This document shows, one piece after another, positions 37,614 through 45,740 of a stretch of 64,000 bases of DNA. The notes under the pieces are model-generated. The model did no database searches. It had not been told where the DNA came from and was given only the letters and a program-made list of their open reading frames with translations. Origin of the DNA: an uncultured Anaerobiospirillum sp. (GTDB lineage: Bacteria; Pseudomonadota; Gammaproteobacteria; Enterobacterales; Succinivibrionaceae); contig CALXNA010000014.1 in NCBI GenBank assembly GCA_944389615.1, positions 1-64,000 on the forward strand, read 5' to 3'. The position numbers and the translations under genes were made by a program. Within the stretch, counting starts at the first letter, position 1, and every line of letters begins with the position of its first letter.

Positions 37614-39368
37614 ATGGCCAACATTCTCAAGAAGATTAAGGCAAAGGAGCGGCGCGAGCAGAGTCGCTTCCAGCAGCGCGCGGTGATGGCTCTGATTGGC
37701 CTGCTCTTTTTTGCAGCCATCTTTGCTGGGTGCCTGTGGATCTACACCTCTACGGTCGAAGGCGAGCGCCGGGCGCTGACCGAAAACGGTATCAACGCCT
37801 TATCGTACTCAAACTTTGATGATGCCAAGGTGCTGCTTGAGCAGGCAGCCCAGCAGGGCGAGCCTTATGCCTATGAGTTCCTTGCGTGGATGTACGCCAG
37901 CGGCGGCCACTATGAGGACGCGGTGCGCACCGCCTTACGCGCAGCCTCGCTGCAGCGTATCGTAGGCTACGAGGTCTTAGGTGACTTAGCGCTGTTAGGC
38001 TATGGCCCAGCTACCGGCACCTCCGCGGCCTTGTCGTACTTTGAGCAGGGCGCCTTAAATCAGGCCCGCCGTGAGGCGCTCCAGCGCGCAGGTGAGTCCG
38101 AGCGTGCCATTGTCGACATCCTCTCGGAGGTCGATCGCCGCCCTGATGACCCATCTGACCCGACAGCTTACCGCAACCCGGACGTGCAAAAGCGCGCCGC
38201 TGACATCTTCACCGAGATGGTACGCCGCGCCTTGCCGTTAGCGCCGAATGCCGATGACTTCAGCACCCTGATCATGCGCGCCTACAACAAGGGTGCAAAG
38301 AATTTGGAGCTCGAGCTGGGCGACATGCTCTTTATCGGCTCGAAGACCGCGGCAGCCAATGCGCAGGTGGCGGTTGACCACTGGCAGCGTGCCATGGACG
38401 CAGGCATTGAGCGCGCCTACGTGCGCCTTGCGGGCGCCTATTGGCATGGCTATTCAGTCATGCGGGATCCGCAAAACGCCATTGACCTCTACACGGTCGC
38501 TGCGAGCAACAACCAAGACCCTGTCGCGATGTATGCCTTAGGCCTCATCACGATGCGCTCCTGCACCAATCCTGATGACACAGCGCGCAACAATGCCTTA
38601 AATCAGGCGGGCGTGGAGTATCTTACTCAGGCTGCGGCACGCGGCTATGGCCCGGCGAGCACTGCGTTAGGCGTGCTGGCCTTAACTGAGAACTCCGACC
38701 AGCTGGCGGCCAAGCGCGCCGCGCAGTGGCTGCGCATTGCCGCGGTCGAGCAAAACGACATCTCAGGGCGCATTCTCTATGACCTGTTGCTGATCACCGG
38801 CACCGGCGTCGGCCTGTCCTTTACCGAAGGCTTTGATGACTTAGTGCAGGTGGCGCAGTCCTATCCTCCGGCTCAAGGCATCTTAGACCTGCTGCAAAAG
38901 CGCATTCCGCCTGAGGTGATCTTGCGTCAGGCCATGGCCTTGAGCAATTATGTGCTGCTCGGCCACCTTGCCTACCGCGAGGGCGACCCAGTCGCCAAGC
39001 AAACCATCACTGACCCGCTGACGGGTGAGGTCATGGCCCGGCCGTTCTCGTTCTATCAGTCCTTGACCAAGATCTCCCCGGAGCTGCCACTGCAGTTTGG
39101 CCTGTTCAACTTCACGCCACCGAGCGACTTAAATAACATGTCCATCAGCGGCGAGCGCGTCTTGAGCCCGGCTCTGGCCAAGATCATCATTCAGTATGCG
39201 CCTTCGACCGGCGCAGCTCCTTATGAGCCCAACCAGATGATGCCACGCCCACAGCCGCCGCAGGTACCATCGACCTACGCCATCGGCTCCTTTGTGCCAC
39301 CGATCAGCCTGTTAGAGCCGCAGAGCTTGCTTGAGCGCGACACCGGCCTCAACCGTACCCTGTTCTAA
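37614..39368 (+). CDS. Membrane-anchored Sel1/TPR-like repeat protein
   Basis: A 584-residue protein. A basic N terminus precedes one transmembrane helix at about 25-45 (VMALIGLLFFAAIFAGCLWI), so most of the chain faces the periplasm. The rest consists of helix-turn-helix Sel1-like units, for example AKVLLEQAAQQGEPYAYEFL, TSAALSYFEQGALNQA and ALNQAGVEYLTQAAARGYGP. The last 60 residues are Pro-rich. Sel1 proteins mediate protein-protein contacts, often in envelope complexes. It lies 304 bases after motY on the same strand, so a flagellar or envelope role is possible but unproved. The ribosome binding site is weak. Confidence 0.7.
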   Translation: MANILKKIKAKERREQSRFQQRAVMALIGLLFFAAIFAGCLWIYTSTVEGERRALTENGINALSYSNFDDAKVLLEQAAQQGEPYAYEFLAWMYASGGHYEDAVRTALRAASLQRIVGYEVLGDLALLGYGPATGTSAALSYFEQGALNQARREALQRAGESERAIVDILSEVDRRPDDPSDPTAYRNPDVQKRAADIFTEMVRRALPLAPNADDFSTLIMRAYNKGAKNLELELGDMLFIGSKTAAANAQVAVDHWQRAMDAGIERAYVRLAGAYWHGYSVMRDPQNAIDLYTVAASNNQDPVAMYALGLITMRSCTNPDDTARNNALNQAGVEYLTQAAARGYGPASTALGVLALTENSDQLAAKRAAQWLRIAAVEQNDISGRILYDLLLITGTGVGLSFTEGFDDLVQVAQSYPPAQGILDLLQKRIPPEVILRQAMALSNYVLLGHLAYREGDPVAKQTITDPLTGEVMARPFSFYQSLTKISPELPLQFGLFNFTPPSDLNNMSISGERVLSPALAKIIIQYAPSTGAAPYEPNQMMPRPQPPQVPSTYAIGSFVPPISLLEPQSLLERDTGLNRTLF

Positions 39369-39397
39369 AAACCAAACCCCCAGCACTTGCTGGGGGC
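39369..39397 (-). terminator. Terminator serving the GH84 gene, shared with the Sel1 gene
   Basis: A cccccagc-gctggggg hairpin lies between convergent genes. On the minus strand it is followed by tttggttttt, a good termination signal; on the plus strand no T run follows. Confidence 0.7.
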
Positions 39398-39431
39398 GGT
39401 AGGAGCTGCGCAGGCGGCGGAGCAGAATGGG

Positions 39432-40523
39432 TTAGTCGATCTGCTTGGTGCCTTGGACGATGCTTTGGTCAAAGCGTAAGCTGCCTTGGATGAAGTCGGC
39501 GAGCTCTTTTAAGGCGGGCTTATCGTCCATGGCACAGAACTCAAGGAAGCGCGCCTTATCTTGCTCACTTAAGTGGTCGCGCCCGACCTTGGTGAGCAGA
39601 TTGAAGTTATCGTACTTGATGATGAGCGAGGTTGCCGCGCCAAAGAGCGCGCGCGCCTGCTTGAGGTGGGCGCCGTTGATCTCCTCAGGCGACTTGCCCT
39701 CGTAGATCAAAGGTAAGGTGACCTCAGCTAAGGTCGACAGTAGCGGCTGCACCATTGGGTTGACCGCATGGCCGGTAACATGCCCGGCAAGGCCTTGGCG
39801 CCCGTGAAACTTGCTTAAGAAGAGGTACTGGCAGATCTTCTTGCCATCGTTGACTGGGTAATTATCCCAGATGAAAGGCTTGCGCCCTAAGCGCGCCGTT
39901 ACCTCGTCGATGTATTCAGGGGTGATGTCCTCTGACAGCACCTTCGAACCCGTCCAGAAGATCTCCACGCGCTCAGGGAGCCCCGCGGTGAGGTCGCTAA
40001 AGTAGTGCTCAGGGCACTGCCCAAAGAGCTTATCTAAGATCGGATCGTCGCAGTAGTAGGACGGGCAGATGATAAAGTGCTTGACATGCTCTGGGAGCAG
40101 GGCCTCGACCGTGGCGATGACCTCATTTTGGGCCTTGCCGACGTCTTCTGAGTCCTTGACCATGTCATCAAAGAGCAAGCAGAAGATCTCGCACTGGGTG
40201 GCAGCGCACAGCTCCTTGACCTGCGTTACCAAGGTGTCACGCTGGGCGGCGAAGTTGGCCGTGAGGTTCAGAGGTGAGAGCGCTACGCCAAAGTCCAGCT
40301 GCTGGGCATGGGCGTCTGCGGCCATGGTGCTGAGGAAGTTACGGTAGTCTTCACTGAGCGGCTGCTGCCAAGTGGCGCGCAGCTGCGCATCTTCCTTGGG
40401 GGCGTAGATGTAGAAGCGATAGCCATGCTGGGCGCAGAAGTCAAAGAGGTACGAGCGCTCTTGGGGGCTATAGCGTTGACCATAAAAACCTTCAATAATG
40501 CCAAGATACGAAGCTGCACTCAT
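39432..40523 (-). CDS. GH84-type beta-N-acetylglucosaminidase
   Basis: A 363-residue protein matching the catalytic barrel of glycoside hydrolase family 84 (bacterial O-GlcNAcase/NagJ type). It opens with SYLGIIEGFYGQRYSPQERS and YRFYIYAPKEDAQLRATW, the family's substrate-binding start. The adjacent catalytic aspartates are in CLLFDDMVKD. FIWDNYPVNDG is another conserved block. The start at 40523 has aggag upstream; a longer frame reaching 40670 crosses a repeat and is not favoured. There is no signal peptide and none of the accessory domains of secreted GH84 enzymes, so it is probably cytoplasmic. It could act on imported GlcNAc glycans or on glycosylated proteins; the substrate is unknown. 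Confidence 0.82.
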   Translation of the reverse strand: MSAASYLGIIEGFYGQRYSPQERSYLFDFCAQHGYRFYIYAPKEDAQLRATWQQPLSEDYRNFLSTMAADAHAQQLDFGVALSPLNLTANFAAQRDTLVTQVKELCAATQCEIFCLLFDDMVKDSEDVGKAQNEVIATVEALLPEHVKHFIICPSYYCDDPILDKLFGQCPEHYFSDLTAGLPERVEIFWTGSKVLSEDITPEYIDEVTARLGRKPFIWDNYPVNDGKKICQYLFLSKFHGRQGLAGHVTGHAVNPMVQPLLSTLAEVTLPLIYEGKSPEEINGAHLKQARALFGAATSLIIKYDNFNLLTKVGRDHLSEQDKARFLEFCAMDDKPALKELADFIQGSLRFDQSIVQGTKQID

Positions 40524-41080
40524 CGCAATCACCGCTCCTAAACAAACAAAACACTGGTGGCGCTCATTGTGAAAGCGCCGCCGCATGCTGTCAACACCAC
40601 CGCTGCGCGTCGGCCCGCGTTGGCGTGCAGCCTGCGGCGGGTTATGCCGAGCGCGCTTAGGGCGCGCCACCGACGGCGGGTTATGCCGAGCGCGCTTAGG
40701 GCGCGCCGCCGACGGCGGGTTACGCTAGGCGCGCTCCGGGCCGCGGTCGCGGCGACTGCGCGCGCATGTGGCATTTCACAAGCTTAGCGATTATAATCAT
40801 TGAGTTTTGTGAGTTGCATCCAGTACTAATGGACACGCTCACGTGCTTGGGGCACCAAGTGGCGGTTTTGGCAGCGGGCTAGTGGCACGCAGTGGGCCTG
40901 CGCAGCTTTTTTGGGCGCTGAGCCCTTTAAAGGGGCGGGCGCTGACCCCATGTAAGATCAACAGTCCGTCACGCTCAGAATTGCGACTTGGTGCTGCAAG
41001 TCAAAGAAGAGCACCTTGGTCATGCTTGGAACCAAGGATAAGGTAAGAGCTTACTGCACTCGGTTTTTTGAGGTTTAAGA
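40524..41080. other. Divergent non-coding region upstream of tig
   Basis: No gene. It contains the 39 bp repeat cluster, a tataat at 40792-40797 that reads on either strand (gattataatc), and about 250 bases of leader before the trigger factor start. Confidence 0.45.
40636..40752. repeat. Three tandem copies of a 39 bp unit
   Basis: Units start at 40636, 40675 and 40714 with ggcgggttatgccgagcgcg. The first two are nearly identical; the third diverges in its second half. Each unit contains gcgcgc/ggcgcgcc inverted segments able to fold. Confidence 0.85.
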
Positions 41081-42568
41081 ATGCAGGTTAACGTTTTAAA
41101 TAATGAAGGTGACAAGCTCACTCTTGAGCTGGTTTTGCCTGTTGACGTGGTCAAGACTGAATACCAACAGGCTTTCGATCGCATTGCCAGTCGTGTTCGC
41201 ATCGATGGCTTCCGTAAGGGCCACGTGCCTAAGAATGTGATCTTGCAGCGCTATGACTCGACCTTGCAGCAAGATACGTTAGAGCATCTCTTCGACCGTG
41301 GCATGAAGGATCTCGAGCGCAAGATCGTAGAGCTGGGTTTTGCTTTGAAGAAGGGCACCGTCCCAGTAGTATCGAAGCTTGATCGCATCAACCCGGACAG
41401 TGAGTTCAAGTTTTCTTGCGACTTTGATGTTGTCACCAAGCTCAACTTAGCTGACGCCAAGGCTATCAACTTCGAGGCCATCAAGACTGAGCTGACCGAT
41501 CACGACTTTGATCTGACCTTGGACAGCTTACGTCAGCAGGGCGCCACCGTCGAAGATGATCCTGAGGGCACGATCGCCGCAGAAAACTGCGAGGCTACGA
41601 TCGACTTCGTCGGCACCCGTGATGGCGTCGCCTTTAACGGCGGTACCGCTCAAGACGTCAAGATCGTTATGGGCCAGACCCGCATGATCCCAGGCTTCTG
41701 CGAGCAGTTAGTCGGCCACAAGGTCGGTGATCAGTTCGAGATCGAGTGCACCTTCCCTGAGGACTACACCGCCGAGGAGTTACGCGGCGCTCACGCTAAG
41801 TTCGCGATCACCGTTAAGAAGCTGGGTACGGTCAAGTTACCAGAGATTGACGACGCTTTCATCGCCAAGTATGGCTTTGAGGGCAAGAGCGTCGAGGACT
41901 TCCGTGAGGACTTAAAGAAGCAGCTGCTGTTGCAGGCTGAGCTCCAATCCTACAACTACAACCTCTCGCACTTACTGAATCTGCTCGCTGAGCACTTTGG
42001 CGTCGATAATTTCAAGCCAACCCAAGGCAATATTGACCATGTTGCCAGCGATCTGATCATCAAGAACTTCTTTAACGGCAAGAAGATCTCCAAGAAGGAG
42101 GAGGGTATCTTAAAGTCGATCCTCCCTTATGGCCGTGCTCAAGTGCTCACCTCCTTATTCAACCAAGAGCTCTTCACTGCTTTAAGCATCTCCGATGGCT
42201 TTAAGGTTGAGCCTCCAAGCGAGGATGAGATCAACGCCTTCATCGAGCAGCGTTCGATCTTCTACGATGAGCCAGAGAAGTACAAGGACGAGGTGCTCAA
42301 GGACAAGGAGAGCAAGCAGCAAGTTGAGAATGCTTGCTACGAGCGCAAGCTCTACCAAGCTCTGTGCGCCTTAGTCACGGTCTCCGAGAAGGTCGTCTCC
42401 TTCGAGGAAACCACCAAGTTAATCCGTGAGGATGAGGTGGCTACCAATAATCGTGCCGTTGCTTTAGCCCAAAAGTGGTACGAGGATGCCCAGCCAAAGG
42501 CTGAGGCCGAGGCTGAGCCTGCTGCTGAGACTGCCGCGGAGACTGCCGCTGCCGAGCCGCAGGCCTAG
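41081..42568 (+). CDS. tig: Trigger factor
   Basis: A 495-residue ribosome-associated chaperone and peptidyl-prolyl isomerase. The ribosome-binding loop is recognisable as GFRKGHVPK. An FKBP-type domain follows at about 165-250 (FVGTRDGVAFNGGTAQDVKI, GQTRMIPGFCEQLVGHKVGD), then the helical C-terminal chaperone region. E. coli trigger factor has 432 residues; part of the extra length is a C-terminal Ala/Glu tail (AEAEAEPAAETAAETAAAEP). The codon use looks well adapted, suggesting high expression. It heads the tig-clpP-clpX-lon block, and a terminator separates it from clpP. Confidence 0.95.
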   Translation: MQVNVLNNEGDKLTLELVLPVDVVKTEYQQAFDRIASRVRIDGFRKGHVPKNVILQRYDSTLQQDTLEHLFDRGMKDLERKIVELGFALKKGTVPVVSKLDRINPDSEFKFSCDFDVVTKLNLADAKAINFEAIKTELTDHDFDLTLDSLRQQGATVEDDPEGTIAAENCEATIDFVGTRDGVAFNGGTAQDVKIVMGQTRMIPGFCEQLVGHKVGDQFEIECTFPEDYTAEELRGAHAKFAITVKKLGTVKLPEIDDAFIAKYGFEGKSVEDFREDLKKQLLLQAELQSYNYNLSHLLNLLAEHFGVDNFKPTQGNIDHVASDLIIKNFFNGKKISKKEEGILKSILPYGRAQVLTSLFNQELFTALSISDGFKVEPPSEDEINAFIEQRSIFYDEPEKYKDEVLKDKESKQQVENACYERKLYQALCALVTVSEKVVSFEETTKLIREDEVATNNRAVALAQKWYEDAQPKAEAEAEPAAETAAETAAAEPQA

Positions 42569-42628
42569 GCTGAGCCTAACCTCAGGCAGATTAGAGTTTA
42601 GCGGGCACAGGCGTCAGCCTGTGCCTGA

Positions 42629-42666
42629 AAGTGCCCTCTCCCCAACGGACTTGGGCACTTTTTTTC
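42629..42666 (+). terminator. Terminator after tig
   Basis: Arms aagtgccc and gggcactt are followed by five T. A second hairpin (gcacaggc-gcctgtgc) lies immediately before it at 42605-42624. Confidence 0.9.
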
Positions 42667-42841
42667 TTTGGAACTGCCAGAGCTCAGCGCGGTTGCCGCG
42701 TTGCCGACGCAAGCTGCGCTGCCGCGCAAGCTGCGCAGCTGCTTGCTGCGGGGGCGCGCCTGCGGGCGCGCTCACGGCGCGTTAGGGCGCAGGCGCCCAG
42801 CACTGGGCGCCAACGGCGTTGAGCTCTGTCAGGATCAAGCT

Positions 42842-42905
42842 GGGGCAAAATTACCGGGGCTTAAAGCCCGGGTTTGCCCCGGCGCCTAGACAAACTCTTT
42901 ATAAT
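42842..42905 (+). promoter_or_regulatory. Hairpin and candidate promoter upstream of clpP
   Basis: A long imperfect hairpin (ggggcaaa to tttgcccc, with ccggggctt/aagcccgg inside) ends at about 42880 and is followed by a perfect tataat at 42900-42905. A proper -35 at 17 bases is not evident. The rest of 42569-43061 holds no gene. Confidence 0.4.
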
Positions 42906-43061
42906 AGGATTTGGTCTTGGCACCTGCGCCCCTGTGCTCGGGGGCGGCAGCGCCTAAGGCCGCTGCAGGGCCGCGTCGGCCTTGCTGCCGCTTGGCGGCA
43001 AGTGAGAGCTGAAGGCGTAGGCCTTGGTTCTTGGTCGTAATTTCTTTGGAGCTGAGCTTTC

Positions 43062-44234
43062 ATGTCAGGCATGTCAGTCATCGACCTTCAAACCAGAATG
43101 TCCACTCTCGTTCCGATGGTGATCGAGCAGACGGGACGCGGCGAGCGTTCCTTTGATATTTACTCGCGCATGTTAAAAGAGCGGGTGATCTTCTTAACGG
43201 GTGAGGTTGAAGATCGCATGGCCGACCTTATCATAGCCCAGCTCTTGTTCTTAGAGTCCGATGACCCGAACAAGGACATCTACCTCTATATCAACAGCCC
43301 GGGCGGCGTGGTCACTGCCGGTATGGCCATCTACGACACCATGCAGTACATCAAGCCTGATGTCTGCACCTTGTGCTTAGGCCAAGCCTGCTCGATGGGC
43401 GCCTTCTTGCTGGCAGGTGGCGCTAAGGGCAAGCGTATGGCGCTGCCACATGCCCGCATCATGATCCACCAACCATTGGGTGGCTTTAAGGGACAGGCTA
43501 CGGACATCATGATTCACGCCCGTGAAACCGAGCGTACCAAGCAGACCTTGGCCATGATTTTGGCCCAGAACACTGGGCAGCCGTTAGAGAAGGTTATGGC
43601 CGACTGCGAGCGTGATAACTTCATGGGCGCAGGCGAGGCCTTAGCCTACGGCTTGATCGACCAAGTGATCATGCGCCGTGGCGACAAGCCAATCGAGCGC
43701 CCTGAACCTACCGACCCAAATGGCGGCCCGAGCGGTGGCACCCCAGCTCCCGAGGACACTGAGAGCGAGCCTGCTAGCGAGAAGCCTGAGCCCTCTGAGA
43801 CCAACTTAACGCCCCAAGCTCCGGCCGGGCAGCCGACCAGCACGGCTGATGTCCCGAACATGATGGGGGCTAACCCGTACATGGTCAATGGCATGGTGCA
43901 GCCGATGGGCATGAACCAGATGCCACCTGCCATCAACCCAGTGATGCAGGCCTTTATGCAGGCGGGGCTGCCGAGCTCCGCGGCTGTGCCGGGCATGATG
44001 ACCCAGCCGATGGCTCCAATGCCGGGCATGCCTTGGCCGATGCCGGGCCAAGTACCGGGGCAGGTGCCGGGCCAGATGCCGACGGGTGTGCCGGGCCAGA
44101 TGCCAACGGGCGTGCCGGGCCAAGTACCGGGGCAAGTGGCTCCCGCTGTACCGGGGGCAGTAGCCCCAGCCCCCAACCGCGGGCGCGGCGCGGCCGCGGC
44201 CAAGGGCAAGCGTAACACTCAGACCAAGAAGTAA
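43062..44234 (+). CDS. clpP: ClpP protease subunit with a long Pro/Gly/Met-rich tail
   Basis: A 390-residue ClpP; typical subunits have about 200. Residues 1-208 are a normal ClpP core with the Ser-His-Asp triad: Ser111 in GQACSMGAF, His136 in MIHQPLGG and Asp185 in CERDNF. The family's GQAASMG reads GQACSMG. After [10 protein letters not shown] the chain continues for about 180 low-complexity residues, first Pro/Glu/Ser-rich, then Met/Pro/Gly-rich, with PGQVPGQ and PGQMPTGV repeats and a basic end (GKRNTQTKK). The reading frame is open and stops 20 bases before clpX, so the tail is coded, not an artefact of a lost stop far away. ClpX is the expected unfoldase partner. Confidence 0.95.
   Translation: MSGMSVIDLQTRMSTLVPMVIEQTGRGERSFDIYSRMLKERVIFLTGEVEDRMADLIIAQLLFLESDDPNKDIYLYINSPGGVVTAGMAIYDTMQYIKPDVCTLCLGQACSMGAFLLAGGAKGKRMALPHARIMIHQPLGGFKGQATDIMIHARETERTKQTLAMILAQNTGQPLEKVMADCERDNFMGAGEALAYGLIDQVIMRRGDKPIERPEPTDPNGGPSGGTPAPEDTESEPASEKPEPSETNLTPQAPAGQPTSTADVPNMMGANPYMVNGMVQPMGMNQMPPAINPVMQAFMQAGLPSSAAVPGMMTQPMAPMPGMPWPMPGQVPGQVPGQMPTGVPGQMPTGVPGQVPGQVAPAVPGAVAPAPNRGRGAAAAKGKRNTQTKK
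44043..44148 (+). repeat. [15 protein letters not shown] repeats in the clpP tail
   Basis: Short in-frame repeats of ccgggccaagtaccggggca and ccgggccagatgccgac type encode alternating VPGQ and MPTG units. The period is a multiple of three, so slippage would preserve frame. Confidence 0.85.
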
Positions 44235-44254
44235 GCGACGGAGTAGAGGTAGCA

Positions 44255-45523
44255 ATGGCTGACAAGAAAAAGAATTATTGCCTCTTTTGTGGCGAACCTG
44301 CGAGCCCAACGCGTGCACTGATCCAATCGTCGTCGGGTTACTGCATCTGCTCTGATTGCGTGGAGCGCTGCGCCGAGATCGTCAAGCTCAAGAAAAAGAA
44401 CTTGAAGGATAAGGAAGATCCGGGCTACGTTGACTTAGAGAACATCCCAACTCCGCACGAGATGGCCGAGCATTTAGATCAGTATGTCATCGGTCAAGAC
44501 GACGCCAAGAAGGTGCTCTCGGTGGCGGTCTACAACCACTACAAGCGCTTAAAGCACACGGCCCACGCCGAGGCCGATGATGTCGAGCTGGGCAAGTCCA
44601 ACATCTTGATGATTGGACCTACCGGCTCGGGCAAGACCTTGCTGGTGCAGACCTTGGCGCGCTTCTTAAACGTGCCGTTTGCCATGTCCGATGCCACCAC
44701 CTTAACCGAGGCCGGTTATGTCGGTGAGGACGTTGAGAACGTCATCGTCCGTCTGCTCAACTCCTGCGATGGCAATGTCGAGAAGGCCCAAAAGGGCATC
44801 ATCTACATCGATGAGATCGACAAGATCGCCCGCAAGAGCGAGAACCCATCGATCACGCGCGATGTCTCCGGCGAAGGCGTGCAGCAGGCGCTGCTTAAGT
44901 TGATCGAAGGCACGGTCGCTTCGGTACCACCAAGCGGTGGCCGTAAGCACCCGAACCAGCCGATGATCGAAGTTGATACCTCGCAGATCCTATTTATCTG
45001 CGGCGGTGCCTTCGATGGCCTTGAGAAGATTGTCGATAAGCGCCTGTCGTCAAATGCCGGTATCGGCTTTGGCGCCGAGGTCAAGACCAAGGATGAGGAG
45101 CTCACCTTAACTGAGAAGTATCAGAAGGTTGAGCCGGACGACTTGGTTAAGTTCGGTATCATCCCAGAGTTCGTGGGCCGTCTGCCGGTGATCTCGGCCT
45201 TAGAGGAGTTAAACCGTGACCAGCTGGTACGCGTCTTAACTGAGCCGAAGAATGCCGTGGTCAAGCAGTATCAGACCATCTTCAAGATCGAAGGCGTCGA
45301 GCTGGAGTTCACCCCTGAGGCCTTAAGTGCGATCGCTGACACCTCAATTGAGCGTCATACTGGTGCTCGTGGTTTAAGATCGGTAGTTGAGAACTTGTTG
45401 CTCAATACCATGTACGACCTGCCTTCGGTCAATGACGTCAAGAAGGTGATCGTCAACGAGGACACGGTGCGCAAGAACCAAGAGCCGGTCATCATCAAGG
45501 CTGACCCAGCCTTAGTGAGCTAA
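44255..45523 (+). CDS. clpX: ClpX ATP-dependent unfoldase
   Basis: A 422-residue AAA+ unfoldase that recognises substrates and feeds them to ClpP. The N-terminal zinc domain has four Cys in CLFCGEP and [10 protein letters not shown]. Walker A is GPTGSGKT, Walker [11 protein letters not shown], the pore loop region [13 protein letters not shown], and the C-terminal sensor region [19 protein letters not shown] contains the IGF-type loop that docks on ClpP. Length is standard with no extension, unlike ClpP and Lon on either side. It is 20 bases from clpP, so co-transcribed. Confidence 0.97.
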   Translation: MADKKKNYCLFCGEPASPTRALIQSSSGYCICSDCVERCAEIVKLKKKNLKDKEDPGYVDLENIPTPHEMAEHLDQYVIGQDDAKKVLSVAVYNHYKRLKHTAHAEADDVELGKSNILMIGPTGSGKTLLVQTLARFLNVPFAMSDATTLTEAGYVGEDVENVIVRLLNSCDGNVEKAQKGIIYIDEIDKIARKSENPSITRDVSGEGVQQALLKLIEGTVASVPPSGGRKHPNQPMIEVDTSQILFICGGAFDGLEKIVDKRLSSNAGIGFGAEVKTKDEELTLTEKYQKVEPDDLVKFGIIPEFVGRLPVISALEELNRDQLVRVLTEPKNAVVKQYQTIFKIEGVELEFTPEALSAIADTSIERHTGARGLRSVVENLLLNTMYDLPSVNDVKKVIVNEDTVRKNQEPVIIKADPALVS

Positions 45524-45740
45524 GGACGCTCCGCACGGAGCTTCGTAGAAAGCTCCGTAGGAAGCTCCGTACAGCTCCGCTTGGGGCGCGTTGGCGCGCC
45601 CTCGGTACCGAGCAAGATCGCTTAATCGGTGGCCCAGCGCCCCACTCTGAGTGCTAGGCTGCACTTGCCTGCTAGGATTAGTCCTAGCCTGTTAGGCGGC
45701 GTAGCCCTAGCCTTCAATCAACTGAGAGTGCAAGCATTTC
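45524..45740 (+). other. clpX-lon gap with short repeats
   Basis: agctccgta-like units recur four times at 45537-45580, and two inverted repeats (for example gctagga-tcctagc near 45672) precede lon. No clear T-tailed terminator is seen, so read-through from clpX into lon is possible. Confidence 0.45.
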
